A stretch of DNA of 12,573 nt, taken from contig JANNXI010000267.1 in NCBI GenBank assembly GCA_031409495.1, positions 1 through 12,573 of the forward strand, read 5' to 3'. Made by a program: the position numbers and the translations under genes. This document shows, piece after piece, positions 1-7,195 of the stretch. Position 1 is the stretch's first letter. Each line of letters opens with the position of its first letter. The notes under the pieces are model-generated. The model made no database searches. It was not told where the DNA came from and saw only the letters and a list, made by a program, of their open reading frames with translations. Origin of the DNA: JANMDR01 sp031409495. GTDB taxonomy: Bacteria > Pseudomonadota > Gammaproteobacteria > Burkholderiales > Usitatibacteraceae.

Positions 1-426
1 TTTGCGCAGCTAACGCGCAAAGTACCCGATTTGGTATTGCCTGACATCACCACCACAGCCATCGCAACACATCAAGGCTGGATGAGCGATACCTTTACCT
101 TACGCAGCGCCTTTACCAAGCTGGGTTATCAGCGGGCAGCAACTGAAGATGGTGGCTTTTTTGAACTATACGTGAAGACCTATTCGGCGATTGGGATAAA
201 AGTGCGGATTGAATTTTCGGGTAACACCTTGCCAGAAGCCAATATTCCAGCGGCGTTGAAAACACTGAGCTTTGAAACTGATCACGCAGAATCATGGGAC
301 GAGCGATTTATGCCGCTGCATACCGTGCCGCCCGTTTTGCTGGCTGAAGCCCATGCCGATTATTTAGCCGTGGCGCAGGTGGGTACGGGTTTTGATGCGC
401 AATGGGAAGATAAGGTGCGGTTTTAA
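1..426 (+). CDS. DUF4132 (YehI/MolR-like) protein, C-terminal part only
   Basis: The reading frame is open from the first base of the window, so this is the 3' end of a longer gene; about 141 residues are visible. Motifs seen are HQGWMSDTF, LGYQRAATEDGGFFELYVK, IKVRIEFSGNTLPE and AALKTLSFE. This order (Trp-rich helix, then GYxR, EDGG, IEFSG, LPE) is what I recall for the C-terminal end of DUF4132 proteins such as E. coli YehI, which are usually around 1000 residues or more. The stop is 6 bases before the start of the DUF5682 gene, so the two are almost certainly cotranscribed. In E. coli, yehI lies near yehL (AAA), yehM, yehP (VWA) and yehQ (SWIM), which matches the neighbour here. The molecular function of the family is not established. 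The family call rests on recalled motifs without a profile search. A TTG at 31 could be read as a start but is only an internal codon. Confidence 0.72.
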   Translation, partial: FAQLTRKVPDLVLPDITTTAIATHQGWMSDTFTLRSAFTKLGYQRAATEDGGFFELYVKTYSAIGIKVRIEFSGNTLPEANIPAALKTLSFETDHAESWDERFMPLHTVPPVLLAEAHADYLAVAQVGTGFDAQWEDKVRF

Positions 427-432
427 AAAAAC

Positions 433-3057
433 ATGACGGCGCCACTTAATCATGCCCTGCCGCCATTAATCGAGGCCGCAAAGGCGAAGCTATTTAGCGT
501 TGAGAACATTTTCTTCGTGCCCGTGCGGCATCACAGCCCCGCATGTGCGTATGCACTGCGGGCGTTGCTGCGCGAGATAAAACCAGCAGCGGTGCTGATT
601 GAAGGGCCGGATAATTTAAATCACTTACTGCCGCTATTGAGTGACCCTAAAACCCGCACGCCGGTCGCAATGCTGTGCCAAAGTACCCGCAAAATTGTGG
701 TGGAAGTAGAAGCTGAAACCGAGCCAGAGGACGGGGAGCAAGCTGGCACCGAATTACCAGTAATCAATAAGCCGCAAACTGAAACCCGCGCTGCATTTTT
801 TCCGTTTTGTGATTACAGCCCCGAATGGATTGCCGCTCGCGATGGTGCCGCGCTTGGGGCGAAGGTGGCGTTTATTGACTTGCCTTGGGAGGATAAGGCG
901 TGGGCAAAGCTGGATGACGATGCCGCCGAGGACGAGCGGCAATCTGCCGCGCAAACCTTGATGGAGGAGCGCTATTTTGCACACAGCCGCTATTTAAACA
1001 CCCTAGCTGAAAAGCTGGGCTGCGTGGATAGCCACGAGCTTTGGGATCGGCTATTTGAGCTACGACCTCCAATGGCTTTGCAGGATTGGCGTGCATTTTT
1101 TAGCGATGTGTTTAGCTGGTGCGCCATGGCGCGGCTGGACTACGAGCCAGAGGTGCTGGAGGCCGAACTTAGCCTCCCGCGTGAGCGACACATGGCGCAA
1201 CATATTTGCAATTGGCGGCGCAATGTGGAAGGTGCGATTGTGGTGGTAACGGGTGGTTTTCACACCATGGAATTGGTGACGCAAGTGCAGGCCGGATTGG
1301 TATCGAAACCCACAAAAAAAGCAGCCGCAGCTAAACCAACGAAACCAATCGCACCAGGCTATTCCAATGGTTGGTTGATACGTTACAGCTTCGATCGTTT
1401 AGATGCGTTGAATGGTTACGCGTCTGGAATGCCGTCTCCAAGCTATTATCAAAGCGTTTGGAATGCCTTGGAGATGGCCGAAAATAGGGCGTCTTCAGGC
1501 GCTGCTGAAAGCCATTTAACGCAAGTTGCGCTGCAGTGTTTAGCAGGTTTTGCGCAAAGCACGCGAGCACAAGACACAACGGATGCCGTATCGACCGCGT
1601 CTGTGCAGGCAGCAACTGCACAGGTGCTGCGCTTAGCCGCATTGCGCTGCAACGCCGGGCCATCGCGGCAAGATATTTTAGATGCGATTAGAAGCTGCTT
1701 TATCAAAGGCGCAATTGATGACGGCACGCACGGCTTCACAGCAGCGCTACGGCTCTACTTAAGCGGCACTAAAATGGGCGATGTGCCACCATCAGCTGGA
1801 TCGCCCCCGCTCATTGAAGATGCCCGTAGATTGGCGCTTGCCGCTGGGATACGGCTTGACGATAGCACGTCAAAGTTAGCGCGTTTAGATGTGTATCGCA
1901 AACCGTCGCATCGGCTGCGTAGTCGGTTTTTTCATGCGATGGCTTATTTAAATACTGGCGTGGCGCAGTGGCAATCTGGGCCAGATTTTATCGGCGGTAG
2001 CCGCCTACATTTGCTGTTTGAGGAATGGCGCGTAGCCTGGTCCCCCATGGTGGAGGCGCGGCTAGTGGAGCTTTCTAGCGATGGCGCCACGGTGCTTGAA
2101 GTGTGTTTAGCGCAGCTATTGCGCGAAGAAGCTGCATTAACAACCCACGGCGCTGGCCGCAGCGCAAGTGCCGCCGCGCTGCTGCTGGTACGCGCCTGCA
2201 CCGTTGGGCTGCACAACAAACTGCCACAGCTAATGCAGACTATTTCTGCGCACCTTGATGAAGACGCATCGTGCGAATCGGTAGTGGATTGTGGGCATCG
2301 CCTGCTCACCCTGTGGCGCGCGCGTGAACCCTTGGGCGTGCAACAAAATCCGCAACTGCTCAAATTACTAGAACGCGTATGGCCAGCAGCGCTATTTTTA
2401 GCCCCTAATATCGCTATCGACGCGGCTGGAGCAGGTGGTAGCAGTGGTGGGGGCAGGGAAGCCGTAATGTTATTACTATCCTTACGCGAGCTTGGAAGTT
2501 TGCTTGCAAGTTTGCAAGCCGATGGCCAACAAATTGCAATAGACACCAATCAATTGCAAGCCGCACTGCAGCGCTTCACCCAAGATACGCGCACCGCACC
2601 AGCGGTAGCGGGTGCCGCCGCCGCCATATTGTTTATTGACGGTGCGTGGGATGAAGTCGCGTTTAATCGCAGCACCCATCAGCGGTTTGGCGCAGGCGGC
2701 GTGCCTGCTGATTCTGTTGCGTTTTTAGGTGGCGTGATGGCTGCGGCACCGGAATTGTTGTTGCGCCTGCCGAATTTGTTAGCGGGCATGGACAGCATCG
2801 TGTGCGGCTGGGATGACGATGCATTTTTAGCGCACCTACCTGATTTGCGCCAAACTTTTACCGCCCTAAAACCCCAAGAAAGCGCCGCCCTAGCCAGTCA
2901 AATCGCTAAATTTCACGGCATAACAGAAGACGATGCTGCACAACTATTGCAACGGCACGACGACACCACCGAAGCTGACCTAATGCAAGGCACGCACTTG
3001 CAACAGGCGCTTGCAGCTTGTTTGCAGCGGGATGGGTTGGGGGGGTGGTTGCAGTAG
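433..3057 (+). CDS. DUF5682 family protein (YehM-like), 874 aa
   Basis: This complete gene encodes a large, apparently soluble protein; I see no signal peptide or clear membrane segments. The N-terminal third carries the family hallmarks: VRHHSPAC (residues 31-38), LIEGP (55-59), YSPEW (128-132), FIDLPW (147-152) and GGFHTMEL (274-281). Conserved His and Glu residues in this pattern recall TraB/TIKI- or erythromycin-esterase-like folds, so an enzymatic N-terminal domain is possible, but that is inference. The rest is mostly helical and Ala/Leu-rich, with a Gly/Ser linker near residue 667. It is somewhat longer than E. coli YehM (about 760 aa). Only 6 bases separate it from the preceding DUF4132 gene and no Shine-Dalgarno lies at the usual distance (AAGG at 412-415 is too far), so translational coupling is likely. 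DUF5682 proteins typically occur with MoxR ATPase and VWA genes; none follows here, so this is the last gene of its operon. Confidence 0.85.
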   Translation: MTAPLNHALPPLIEAAKAKLFSVENIFFVPVRHHSPACAYALRALLREIKPAAVLIEGPDNLNHLLPLLSDPKTRTPVAMLCQSTRKIVVEVEAETEPEDGEQAGTELPVINKPQTETRAAFFPFCDYSPEWIAARDGAALGAKVAFIDLPWEDKAWAKLDDDAAEDERQSAAQTLMEERYFAHSRYLNTLAEKLGCVDSHELWDRLFELRPPMALQDWRAFFSDVFSWCAMARLDYEPEVLEAELSLPRERHMAQHICNWRRNVEGAIVVVTGGFHTMELVTQVQAGLVSKPTKKAAAAKPTKPIAPGYSNGWLIRYSFDRLDALNGYASGMPSPSYYQSVWNALEMAENRASSGAAESHLTQVALQCLAGFAQSTRAQDTTDAVSTASVQAATAQVLRLAALRCNAGPSRQDILDAIRSCFIKGAIDDGTHGFTAALRLYLSGTKMGDVPPSAGSPPLIEDARRLALAAGIRLDDSTSKLARLDVYRKPSHRLRSRFFHAMAYLNTGVAQWQSGPDFIGGSRLHLLFEEWRVAWSPMVEARLVELSSDGATVLEVCLAQLLREEAALTTHGAGRSASAAALLLVRACTVGLHNKLPQLMQTISAHLDEDASCESVVDCGHRLLTLWRAREPLGVQQNPQLLKLLERVWPAALFLAPNIAIDAAGAGGSSGGGREAVMLLLSLRELGSLLASLQADGQQIAIDTNQLQAALQRFTQDTRTAPAVAGAAAAILFIDGAWDEVAFNRSTHQRFGAGGVPADSVAFLGGVMAAAPELLLRLPNLLAGMDSIVCGWDDDAFLAHLPDLRQTFTALKPQESAALASQIAKFHGITEDDAAQLLQRHDDTTEADLMQGTHLQQALAACLQRDGLGGWLQ

Positions 3058-3233
3058 GGGCCGGGTTGGCGATTGGCGTTGTGTGTTTTGCAAAATTTTG
3101 GCATTTGGCCGTTTGCTGTACGCAGGACTACGAAGAGTTGTTGCTGATTCTGAAGCCCATCTCTCACCGCTTTTTCCGATGTTTGGGCGGAATTTATTGG
3201 TGCAGCGTATCAAGCTTGAATCACGGGAATGGT

Positions 3234-3262
3234 TGAAGATGACCTATTATAGGGCATCTTCA
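3234..3262. repeat. Dispersed palindrome, copy 1
   Basis: The left arm TGAAGATGACCTA and right arm TAGGGCATCTTCA flank a TTA loop, with one mismatch in 13 pairs. It lies 177 bases after the DUF5682 stop and no T-run follows, so a terminator role is uncertain. It belongs to the same family as the copies near 4921, 9022, 9905 and 11454. Confidence 0.85.
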
Positions 3263-3296
3263 GATTGTTGTTGGATAGTTTTAGTTTACTGCAAAT

Positions 3297-3434
3297 GTGA
3301 GTTGGAAAGACCTGACGCCTCTGCGCACGAGTGAACTCAAGGCCGTTTATTTTCCGAGGCGTTATACGGGCGTTGCAGACACAATCCTTGCCGCATTAGA
3401 ACAGGCGGAATACAAAATATGTATCAGGCGTTGA
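3297..3434 (+). CDS. Possible small ORF, 45 aa, unknown
   Basis: A GTG-initiated frame encodes a peptide with protein-like composition, including LKAVYFPRRYTGVADTILAA and a short amphipathic helix LAALEQAEY, ending KICIRR. I see no clear Shine-Dalgarno before the GTG and recognise no family. It may be a fragment of a larger decayed gene, because the upstream frame is open only to a TAG just before 3285. The call is weak and could be chance. Confidence 0.15.
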   Translation: MSWKDLTPLRTSELKAVYFPRRYTGVADTILAALEQAEYKICIRR

Positions 3435-3467
3435 AACTTCAACCGGCTTGTTTTGTAAGAGGAAAAA

Positions 3468-3572
3468 ATGAACCAGATATTTGAAACTCTTGAAGTTTCT
3501 TTCGAAAAGTTAGCGTTAGAAGTGTGGCCACACTTATTGTCGGGACATCGTGTGAAAGGCTTCACCTGTTGA
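3468..3572 (+). CDS. Possible small ORF, 34 aa, with good ribosome-binding site
   Basis: An ATG at 3468 is preceded by AGAGGA about 5 bases upstream, which is a good Shine-Dalgarno by sequence and spacing. The peptide starts MNQIFETLEVSFEKLALEVW and ends RVKGFTC. I recognise no family. It may be a genuine small protein or the N-terminal stub of a gene broken at about 3570, since another open frame (PVETKVGKPVAGPTMHF) begins immediately beside its stop in the +1 frame. No membrane segment or signal peptide is visible. Confidence 0.22.
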   Translation: MNQIFETLEVSFEKLALEVWPHLLSGHRVKGFTC

Positions 3573-3728
3573 GACCAAGGTCGGCAAACCCGTTGCGGGA
3601 CCCACGATGCACTTCAATGCCATCAATCAGTCTAATTTGTTGAAACTGTGATGCTAAGAGTCGCGCCCCCGCGCAGGAGTTTGTCCAAGTAAACAGTATT
3701 GGAGCTGGAGATACCGAACAGATCTGCA

Positions 3729-4736
3729 TCAACGGGGCGAGGCAATATCCCTCCCGAGCATACGCTGCCAAAGCCATGCCAACTGAGCGGACGGATCGCC
3801 GCGTGAGCCTATCTGTTTGGGCGTGATTTCTTGCCAAGTGTCGCCTTGGCGATGCGCCAACTCGAAGCTGAACGCGTAATTGGGCTCAGAACCCATGCGT
3901 AGGTCGGTGAGGATGGCTTTGCCGTCTTTCTTTTGCATCTTGAAAAAACCATGCGTGAACCACGCCATGCGCTGCACGGCCCAGATATTTTTTGTGGCTT
4001 CAAAAAGCTGCGTATCGCTGGCAAAGCGTTCAAACTTGATTTTGCGCTCCGCATCCAGCAGCGAGTAATAGCCTTCATCCAATCCATTAGGCCGCATTAC
4101 CACTACGCGCCAAAGAATCGTGTTGAGCGGTGCAGGTGTGACCAAAATGGTCTGCGCTGCAATACCCTGCGCTGCCAATGCCTCCTGCGCTACGCCTCGC
4201 ACATGCGCCTGCGCAAGCATGCTCCAGCCGAGGTATGCCGTAGAAATTGCCAAGCCAGCTGCATTCCAAGGCAAGCCTGCAAATGACTTACGACTCAACG
4301 CCACGATGACGCCAATTAGAAGTGGCAGGGTGTAGAGCGGATCGATGATAAACATACTGCCAGTGCCGTATGGATGGTCGGTGAAGGGCAGCAAGAGTTG
4401 CGTGCCGTAAATCGTGGTGGCGTCTAGTATTGGATGTGTCACCAAAGCCAACCAAAGTGCTATGCACCAGCGCTTTAACAAAGCCGTCTCGCTGTGCAGC
4501 TTGCTCACGAGCCATGCGATCAAAGGTGCAATCAGCGTCAGATAGAAAAAGGCATGGCTTTCGGTGCGGTGATAGGTCATATCGCGCACGGCATCGCCGT
4601 ATTTGAAGAACACATCCAAATCAGGCAGCGTGCCGCACACACCGCCCCACAGTGCGGCTTTCCAAACTGCGGTGCGCCGCCCCATGACGGCCACGCCGAT
4701 GCCGGCGCCTAAAACGAGTTGAGATAGCGAATCCAT
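3729..4736 (-). CDS. Membrane-bound metal-dependent hydrolase family protein (PF04307/YdjM-like), 335 aa
   Basis: The N-terminal half shows the signature of this inner-membrane family: a hydrophobic Gly-rich first helix (LVLGAGIGVAV, residues 8-18), PDLD (38-41), HRTESH (56-61), a second membrane segment, and THPILD followed by TTIYGTQLLLPF (100-118). The Asp and His residues of these motifs are the proposed metal ligands. More hydrophobic segments lie near 135-147 and 160-176. The C-terminal half is a soluble domain, probably periplasmic, of the kind found in longer members of the family. Despite the family name no enzymatic reaction is established; E. coli YdjM is a LexA-regulated relative. 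The start ATG sits at the beginning of the conserved helix, but no strong Shine-Dalgarno precedes it. The gene stands alone, facing away from etfB and towards the DUF5682 gene. The length is normal and the frame is intact. Confidence 0.85.
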   Translation of the reverse strand: MDSLSQLVLGAGIGVAVMGRRTAVWKAALWGGVCGTLPDLDVFFKYGDAVRDMTYHRTESHAFFYLTLIAPLIAWLVSKLHSETALLKRWCIALWLALVTHPILDATTIYGTQLLLPFTDHPYGTGSMFIIDPLYTLPLLIGVIVALSRKSFAGLPWNAAGLAISTAYLGWSMLAQAHVRGVAQEALAAQGIAAQTILVTPAPLNTILWRVVVMRPNGLDEGYYSLLDAERKIKFERFASDTQLFEATKNIWAVQRMAWFTHGFFKMQKKDGKAILTDLRMGSEPNYAFSFELAHRQGDTWQEITPKQIGSRGDPSAQLAWLWQRMLGRDIASPR

Positions 4737-4920
4737 TGCACTTTTGAGTTAAGTTGATATTGGGCTGAATGTTAGCGCGTCTCAACTTCAGCTTCAAGTC
4801 TAAAATGGCGTTGGGGCATGGGTAGTACACGCAGATTTGCTGCACCTCTACTCGATTATCAACGAGACTTTGATACCAAATGCGCATTAGTTTACGGGTT
4901 AAAGTGTGTTGATGATGCCT

Positions 4921-4949
4921 TGTAGATGCCCTATTATAGGGCATCTACA
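4921..4949. repeat. Dispersed palindrome, copy 2 (perfect stem with paired changes)
   Basis: The left arm TGTAGATGCCCTA and right arm TAGGGCATCTACA are perfectly complementary over 13 pairs around a TTA loop. Compared with the other copies (TGAAGATG.../...CATCTTCA), the third base of the left arm is changed A to T and the matching base of the right arm T to A, so pairing is kept. Confidence 0.9.
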
Positions 4950-4997
4950 GCTACTTTATTGCAGTGTTAAGGCGCTGGGCGCGCCGCTTCAAACCAG

Positions 4998-5057
4998 CTA
5001 ACAACGAACGCTAAACACCGGTAAATCACGTTCACCGCGGGCAGGTTTATCCGTTAG
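4998..5057 (+). other. attC-like nested inverted repeat (weak)
   Basis: Three nested complementary pairs are present: CTAAC (4998-5002) with GTTAG (5053-5057), TAAAC (5012-5016) with GTTTA (5045-5049), and CGGT (5019-5022) with ACCG (5034-5037). The right end reads GTTAGAT, which fits the integron recombination-site consensus GTTRRRY, and the left end reads CTAACAA, as in many attC sites. The unpaired spacers on the two sides are unequal (9 and 3 bases), which is unusual for attC. No integron integrase is in the window. Confidence 0.2.
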
Positions 5058-5256
5058 ATCACGGCGGCTTTGACCTGACTTGAGCCGCGCCCTTTAAAGC
5101 AGAAATAATGACGTTGAGTCTGTTTTGGTCGTAAATAGAAGTTAATTGTGCGGAAACTACATTCACACAGCCCGCGCAGCGTCAGCTGCGCACAAAATTC
5201 ACGCCATTTTCACGAAAAACCCTTTGCGTGACCGTACCAATTCGATTTATCTCCGC

Positions 5257-5262
5257 TATAAT
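5257..5262 (+). promoter_or_regulatory. Probable -10 box for the etfB-etfA-acyl-CoA dehydrogenase operon
   Basis: A perfect TATAAT lies 49 bases before the etfB start codon. No good -35 hexamer sits at 16-18 bases: the nearest candidates, TTGCGT at 5224-5229 and GTGACC at 5228-5233, are too far upstream. The promoter may therefore depend on an activator or be weak. Transcription would start near 5269. Confidence 0.45.
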
Positions 5263-5311
5263 TCAAACGCTCGTTTAATTTTTTCAAATCTTAGTATTGA
5301 GGCGTCGAAAA

Positions 5312-6061
5312 ATGAAGATTTTAGTTCCTGTCAAACGTGTTGTTGATTACAACGTAAAAGTACGCGTAAAGGCCGACCAAACTGGGGTTGAGCTGGCGAA
5401 TGTGAAGATGTCGATGAACCCATTCGATGAAATTTCTATCGAAGAAGCGGTAAAACTTAAAGAAGCGGGTGTGGCGACTGAAATTGTGGCGGTTTCTATG
5501 GGTGTGACGCAATGTCAAGAAACCCTGCGCACCGCGCTTGCCATGGGTGCTGACCGCGCTATTTTGGTGGAATCAGCGGTGGATTTACAACCTTTGGCTG
5601 TTGCTAAATTGATGAAGGCTTTGGTTGATAAAGAAGCGCCGCAATTAGTCATTTTGGGCAAACAAGCTATTGATGACGATTCCAACCAAACCGGCCAAAT
5701 GTTAGCCGCTTTGCTGGGCTGGCCGCAGGCAACCTTCGCTTCTAAAGTGGTGGTAGCCGATGGTGAAGCGCACGTTACGCGTGAAATTGACGGTGGTTTA
5801 GAAACATTGGCGATCAAGTTGCCCGCGATTATCACGACGGATTTGCGCCTAAACACGCCGCGCTACGCGACGTTGCCAAACATTATGAAGGCCAAGAAAA
5901 AGCCGCTGGATATAACCACACCGGAAGCTTTGGGTGTTGATGTAACGCCGCGCTTAACGACTTTAAAAGTAGTAGAGCCACCAAAACGCAAAGGCGGGGT
6001 GATGGTGGCTGACGTGGCAGCACTGGTTGATAAGCTTAGAAACGAAGCAAAAGTATTGTAG
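5312..6061 (+). CDS. etfB: Electron transfer flavoprotein subunit beta, 249 aa
   Basis: EtfB pairs with EtfA to form the soluble FAD/AMP-binding flavoprotein that takes electrons from acyl-CoA dehydrogenases and hands them to ETF:quinone oxidoreductase. The N-terminus MKILVPVKRVVDYNVKVRVK is the classic bacterial EtfB start, followed by MNPFDEISIEEAVKLKE and the adenine-nucleotide-binding segment around ILGKQAIDDDSNQTGQMLA. The signature TREIDGGLETLAIKLPAIIT and the C-terminal VEPPKRKGG are also typical. The length of 249 aa is exactly usual. I chose ATG 5312 over an in-frame TTG at 5297: GAGG at 5299-5302 is well placed for 5312, and the family begins at MKIL. It is the first gene of a three-gene operon, with a TATAAT 49 bases upstream. 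Confidence 0.97.
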   Translation: MKILVPVKRVVDYNVKVRVKADQTGVELANVKMSMNPFDEISIEEAVKLKEAGVATEIVAVSMGVTQCQETLRTALAMGADRAILVESAVDLQPLAVAKLMKALVDKEAPQLVILGKQAIDDDSNQTGQMLAALLGWPQATFASKVVVADGEAHVTREIDGGLETLAIKLPAIITTDLRLNTPRYATLPNIMKAKKKPLDITTPEALGVDVTPRLTTLKVVEPPKRKGGVMVADVAALVDKLRNEAKVL

Positions 6062-6187
6062 TTAATGCCCTTGGAGTTGTCCTTTACCCCGTCAGGGGGC
6101 TACCTTCGGGTCGTAGGGCGTCTTCAGCCAATAGTATTGCAGCGGCTATAGTGCCGCAGGCAAAATTAGTTTTTTGGAGAGTTTAAA
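6062..6187 (+). other. Structured etfB-etfA spacer
   Basis: The 126-base spacer contains CCCC-GTCA-GGGG at about 6088-6099 and a hairpin GCGGC (6142-6146) / GCCGC (6153-6157) extended by TTGC/GCAA. A T-run (about 6170-6175) lies a little downstream, too far from the stem for a classic terminator. GGAGAG at 6176-6181 is the etfA ribosome-binding site. The hairpins could set the relative expression of the two subunits or stabilise mRNA; this is inference. Confidence 0.4.
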
Positions 6188-7120
6188 ATGGCCGTACTCG
6201 TAATTGCAGAACACGATCAAACAAATTTAAAACCGGGCACCACTAATGCCATTGCCGCCGCGACAAAAATCGGTGGTGAGTTACATGTATTAGTGATGGG
6301 CGAAGCTTGCAAAGCCGCAGCTGATGCCGCCGCCCAAGTGGCCGGTGTAGCCAAAGTGCTGTTGGCTGATGCTAGCGCCTACGCGCACAGCCTGCCAGAG
6401 AATTGCGCGCCATTGGTTAAGGACCTAGCCGCAAACTACTCGCACGTTTTGGTGGCGGCCAGCGCCTTCGGCAAAAATCTGATGCCACGCGTAGCAGCTC
6501 TGTTGGACGTGGCACAAATTTCGGACATTATTGCCGTTGAATCGGCCGACACGTTTGTGCGCCCAATTTACGCCGGTAATGCCTTTGCCACCGTAAAATC
6601 AAGTGATGCCATTAAGGCGATTACGGTGCGTTCCACTGGTTTTGACGCAGCAGCTTCCACTGGTGGCAGCGCCAGTGTTGAATCCATTGCCACCACGGCA
6701 GATTCAGGTTTGTCACGTCAGATAAGCCAAGAAGTAGTGAAGTCAAGTCGCCCTGAATTAGCGGCAGCGAAGCGGATTGTGTCCGGCGGACGTGGCATGG
6801 GCGATGGTGACAAATATCGTGCAGTGCTAGAGCCTTTGGCCGATAAATTGGGTGCAGCAATGGGTGCGTCCCGTGCGGCGGTGGATGCGGGTTTTGTGCC
6901 AAACGATTATCAAGTTGGGCAAACCGGCAAAATTGTAGCGCCTGAGTTATACATTGCCGTGGGCATTTCTGGCGCCATTCAGCACTTAGCTGGTATGAAA
7001 GATAGCAAAGTGATTGTGGCCATTAACAAAGACCCAGAAGCAGCAATTTTTCAGGTAGCCGATTACGGACTGGTGGGCGATCTATTTCAAATTGTGCCCG
7101 AACTAACGGCTGCGCTCTAG
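6188..7120 (+). CDS. etfA: Electron transfer flavoprotein subunit alpha, 310 aa
   Basis: EtfA binds the redox-active FAD of the ETF heterodimer. The N-terminal domain starts MAVLVIAEHDQTNLKPGT, as in other bacterial EtfA proteins. The C-terminal FAD domain contains SGGRGM (residues 199-204), then VPNDYQVGQTGKIVAPELY, the signature PELYIAVGISGAIQH (252-266), and VAINKDPEAAIFQVADYGLV near the end. The length of 310 aa is typical. ATG 6188 has a strong GGAGAG 6 bases upstream. It lies between etfB and the acyl-CoA dehydrogenase on the same strand, and the three gene products form one electron-transfer path from acyl-CoA oxidation to the respiratory chain. Confidence 0.97.
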   Translation: MAVLVIAEHDQTNLKPGTTNAIAAATKIGGELHVLVMGEACKAAADAAAQVAGVAKVLLADASAYAHSLPENCAPLVKDLAANYSHVLVAASAFGKNLMPRVAALLDVAQISDIIAVESADTFVRPIYAGNAFATVKSSDAIKAITVRSTGFDAAASTGGSASVESIATTADSGLSRQISQEVVKSSRPELAAAKRIVSGGRGMGDGDKYRAVLEPLADKLGAAMGASRAAVDAGFVPNDYQVGQTGKIVAPELYIAVGISGAIQHLAGMKDSKVIVAINKDPEAAIFQVADYGLVGDLFQIVPELTAAL

Positions 7121-7195
7121 TCTGCGCCCGTTACGCCTGACAGCCATTTCAGCCATTTAACTTATTGATTCTATTAACTATTTTAGGAAAACTCC

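Larger units (their letters stand above)
3058..3728. other. Intergenic stretch with no confident gene; possible gene debris
   Basis: These 671 bases separate the DUF5682 gene from the converging hydrolase gene. I find no gene I can name. The stretch holds one copy of the dispersed palindrome (3234-3262), a 7-bp inverted repeat ACGCCTC/GAGGCGT (3315-3321 and 3356-3362), two short ORFs (3297-3434 and 3468-3572), and a perfect 16-bp palindrome centred on 3527/3528. Downstream, two protein-like open segments lie on the plus strand in different frames: one ends ...KPVAGPTMHFNAINQ... before a stop at about 3650, and another contains EFVQVNSIGAGDTEQICING (about 3674-3733). They could be pieces of a decayed gene or chance. 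Confidence 0.5.
4737..5311. other. Intergenic region between divergent hydrolase and etfB genes
   Basis: These 575 bases carry no convincing gene. They hold a perfect copy of the dispersed palindrome (4921-4949), a nested attC-like fold (4998-5057), a GC hairpin GCGGCT/AGCCGC (5064-5069 and 5083-5088), and the probable etfB promoter near 5257. Promoter elements for the minus-strand hydrolase should also be here, but I could not pick them out with confidence. Confidence 0.6.

Noticed and set aside
1944..2549. A 201-codon open frame on the minus strand inside the DUF5682 gene.
   Set aside because: It lies wholly antisense to a well-supported gene, is Ser/Cys/Arg-rich as such shadows are, and shows no recognisable motif.
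3520..3535. Perfect 16-bp palindrome AAGTGTGGCCACACTT as a regulator operator.
   Set aside because: One such palindrome in a window of this size is not strongly unexpected, and no promoter is apparent beside it.
3562..3837. A 91-codon minus-strand open frame overlapping the end of the hydrolase gene.
   Set aside because: It overlaps the hydrolase coding sequence in another frame, has no ribosome-binding site that I can see, and no family resemblance.
5297..5311. An upstream in-frame TTG start for etfB that would add five residues (MRRRK).
   Set aside because: The GAGG used as ribosome-binding site overlaps that codon, and the family starts at MKIL.
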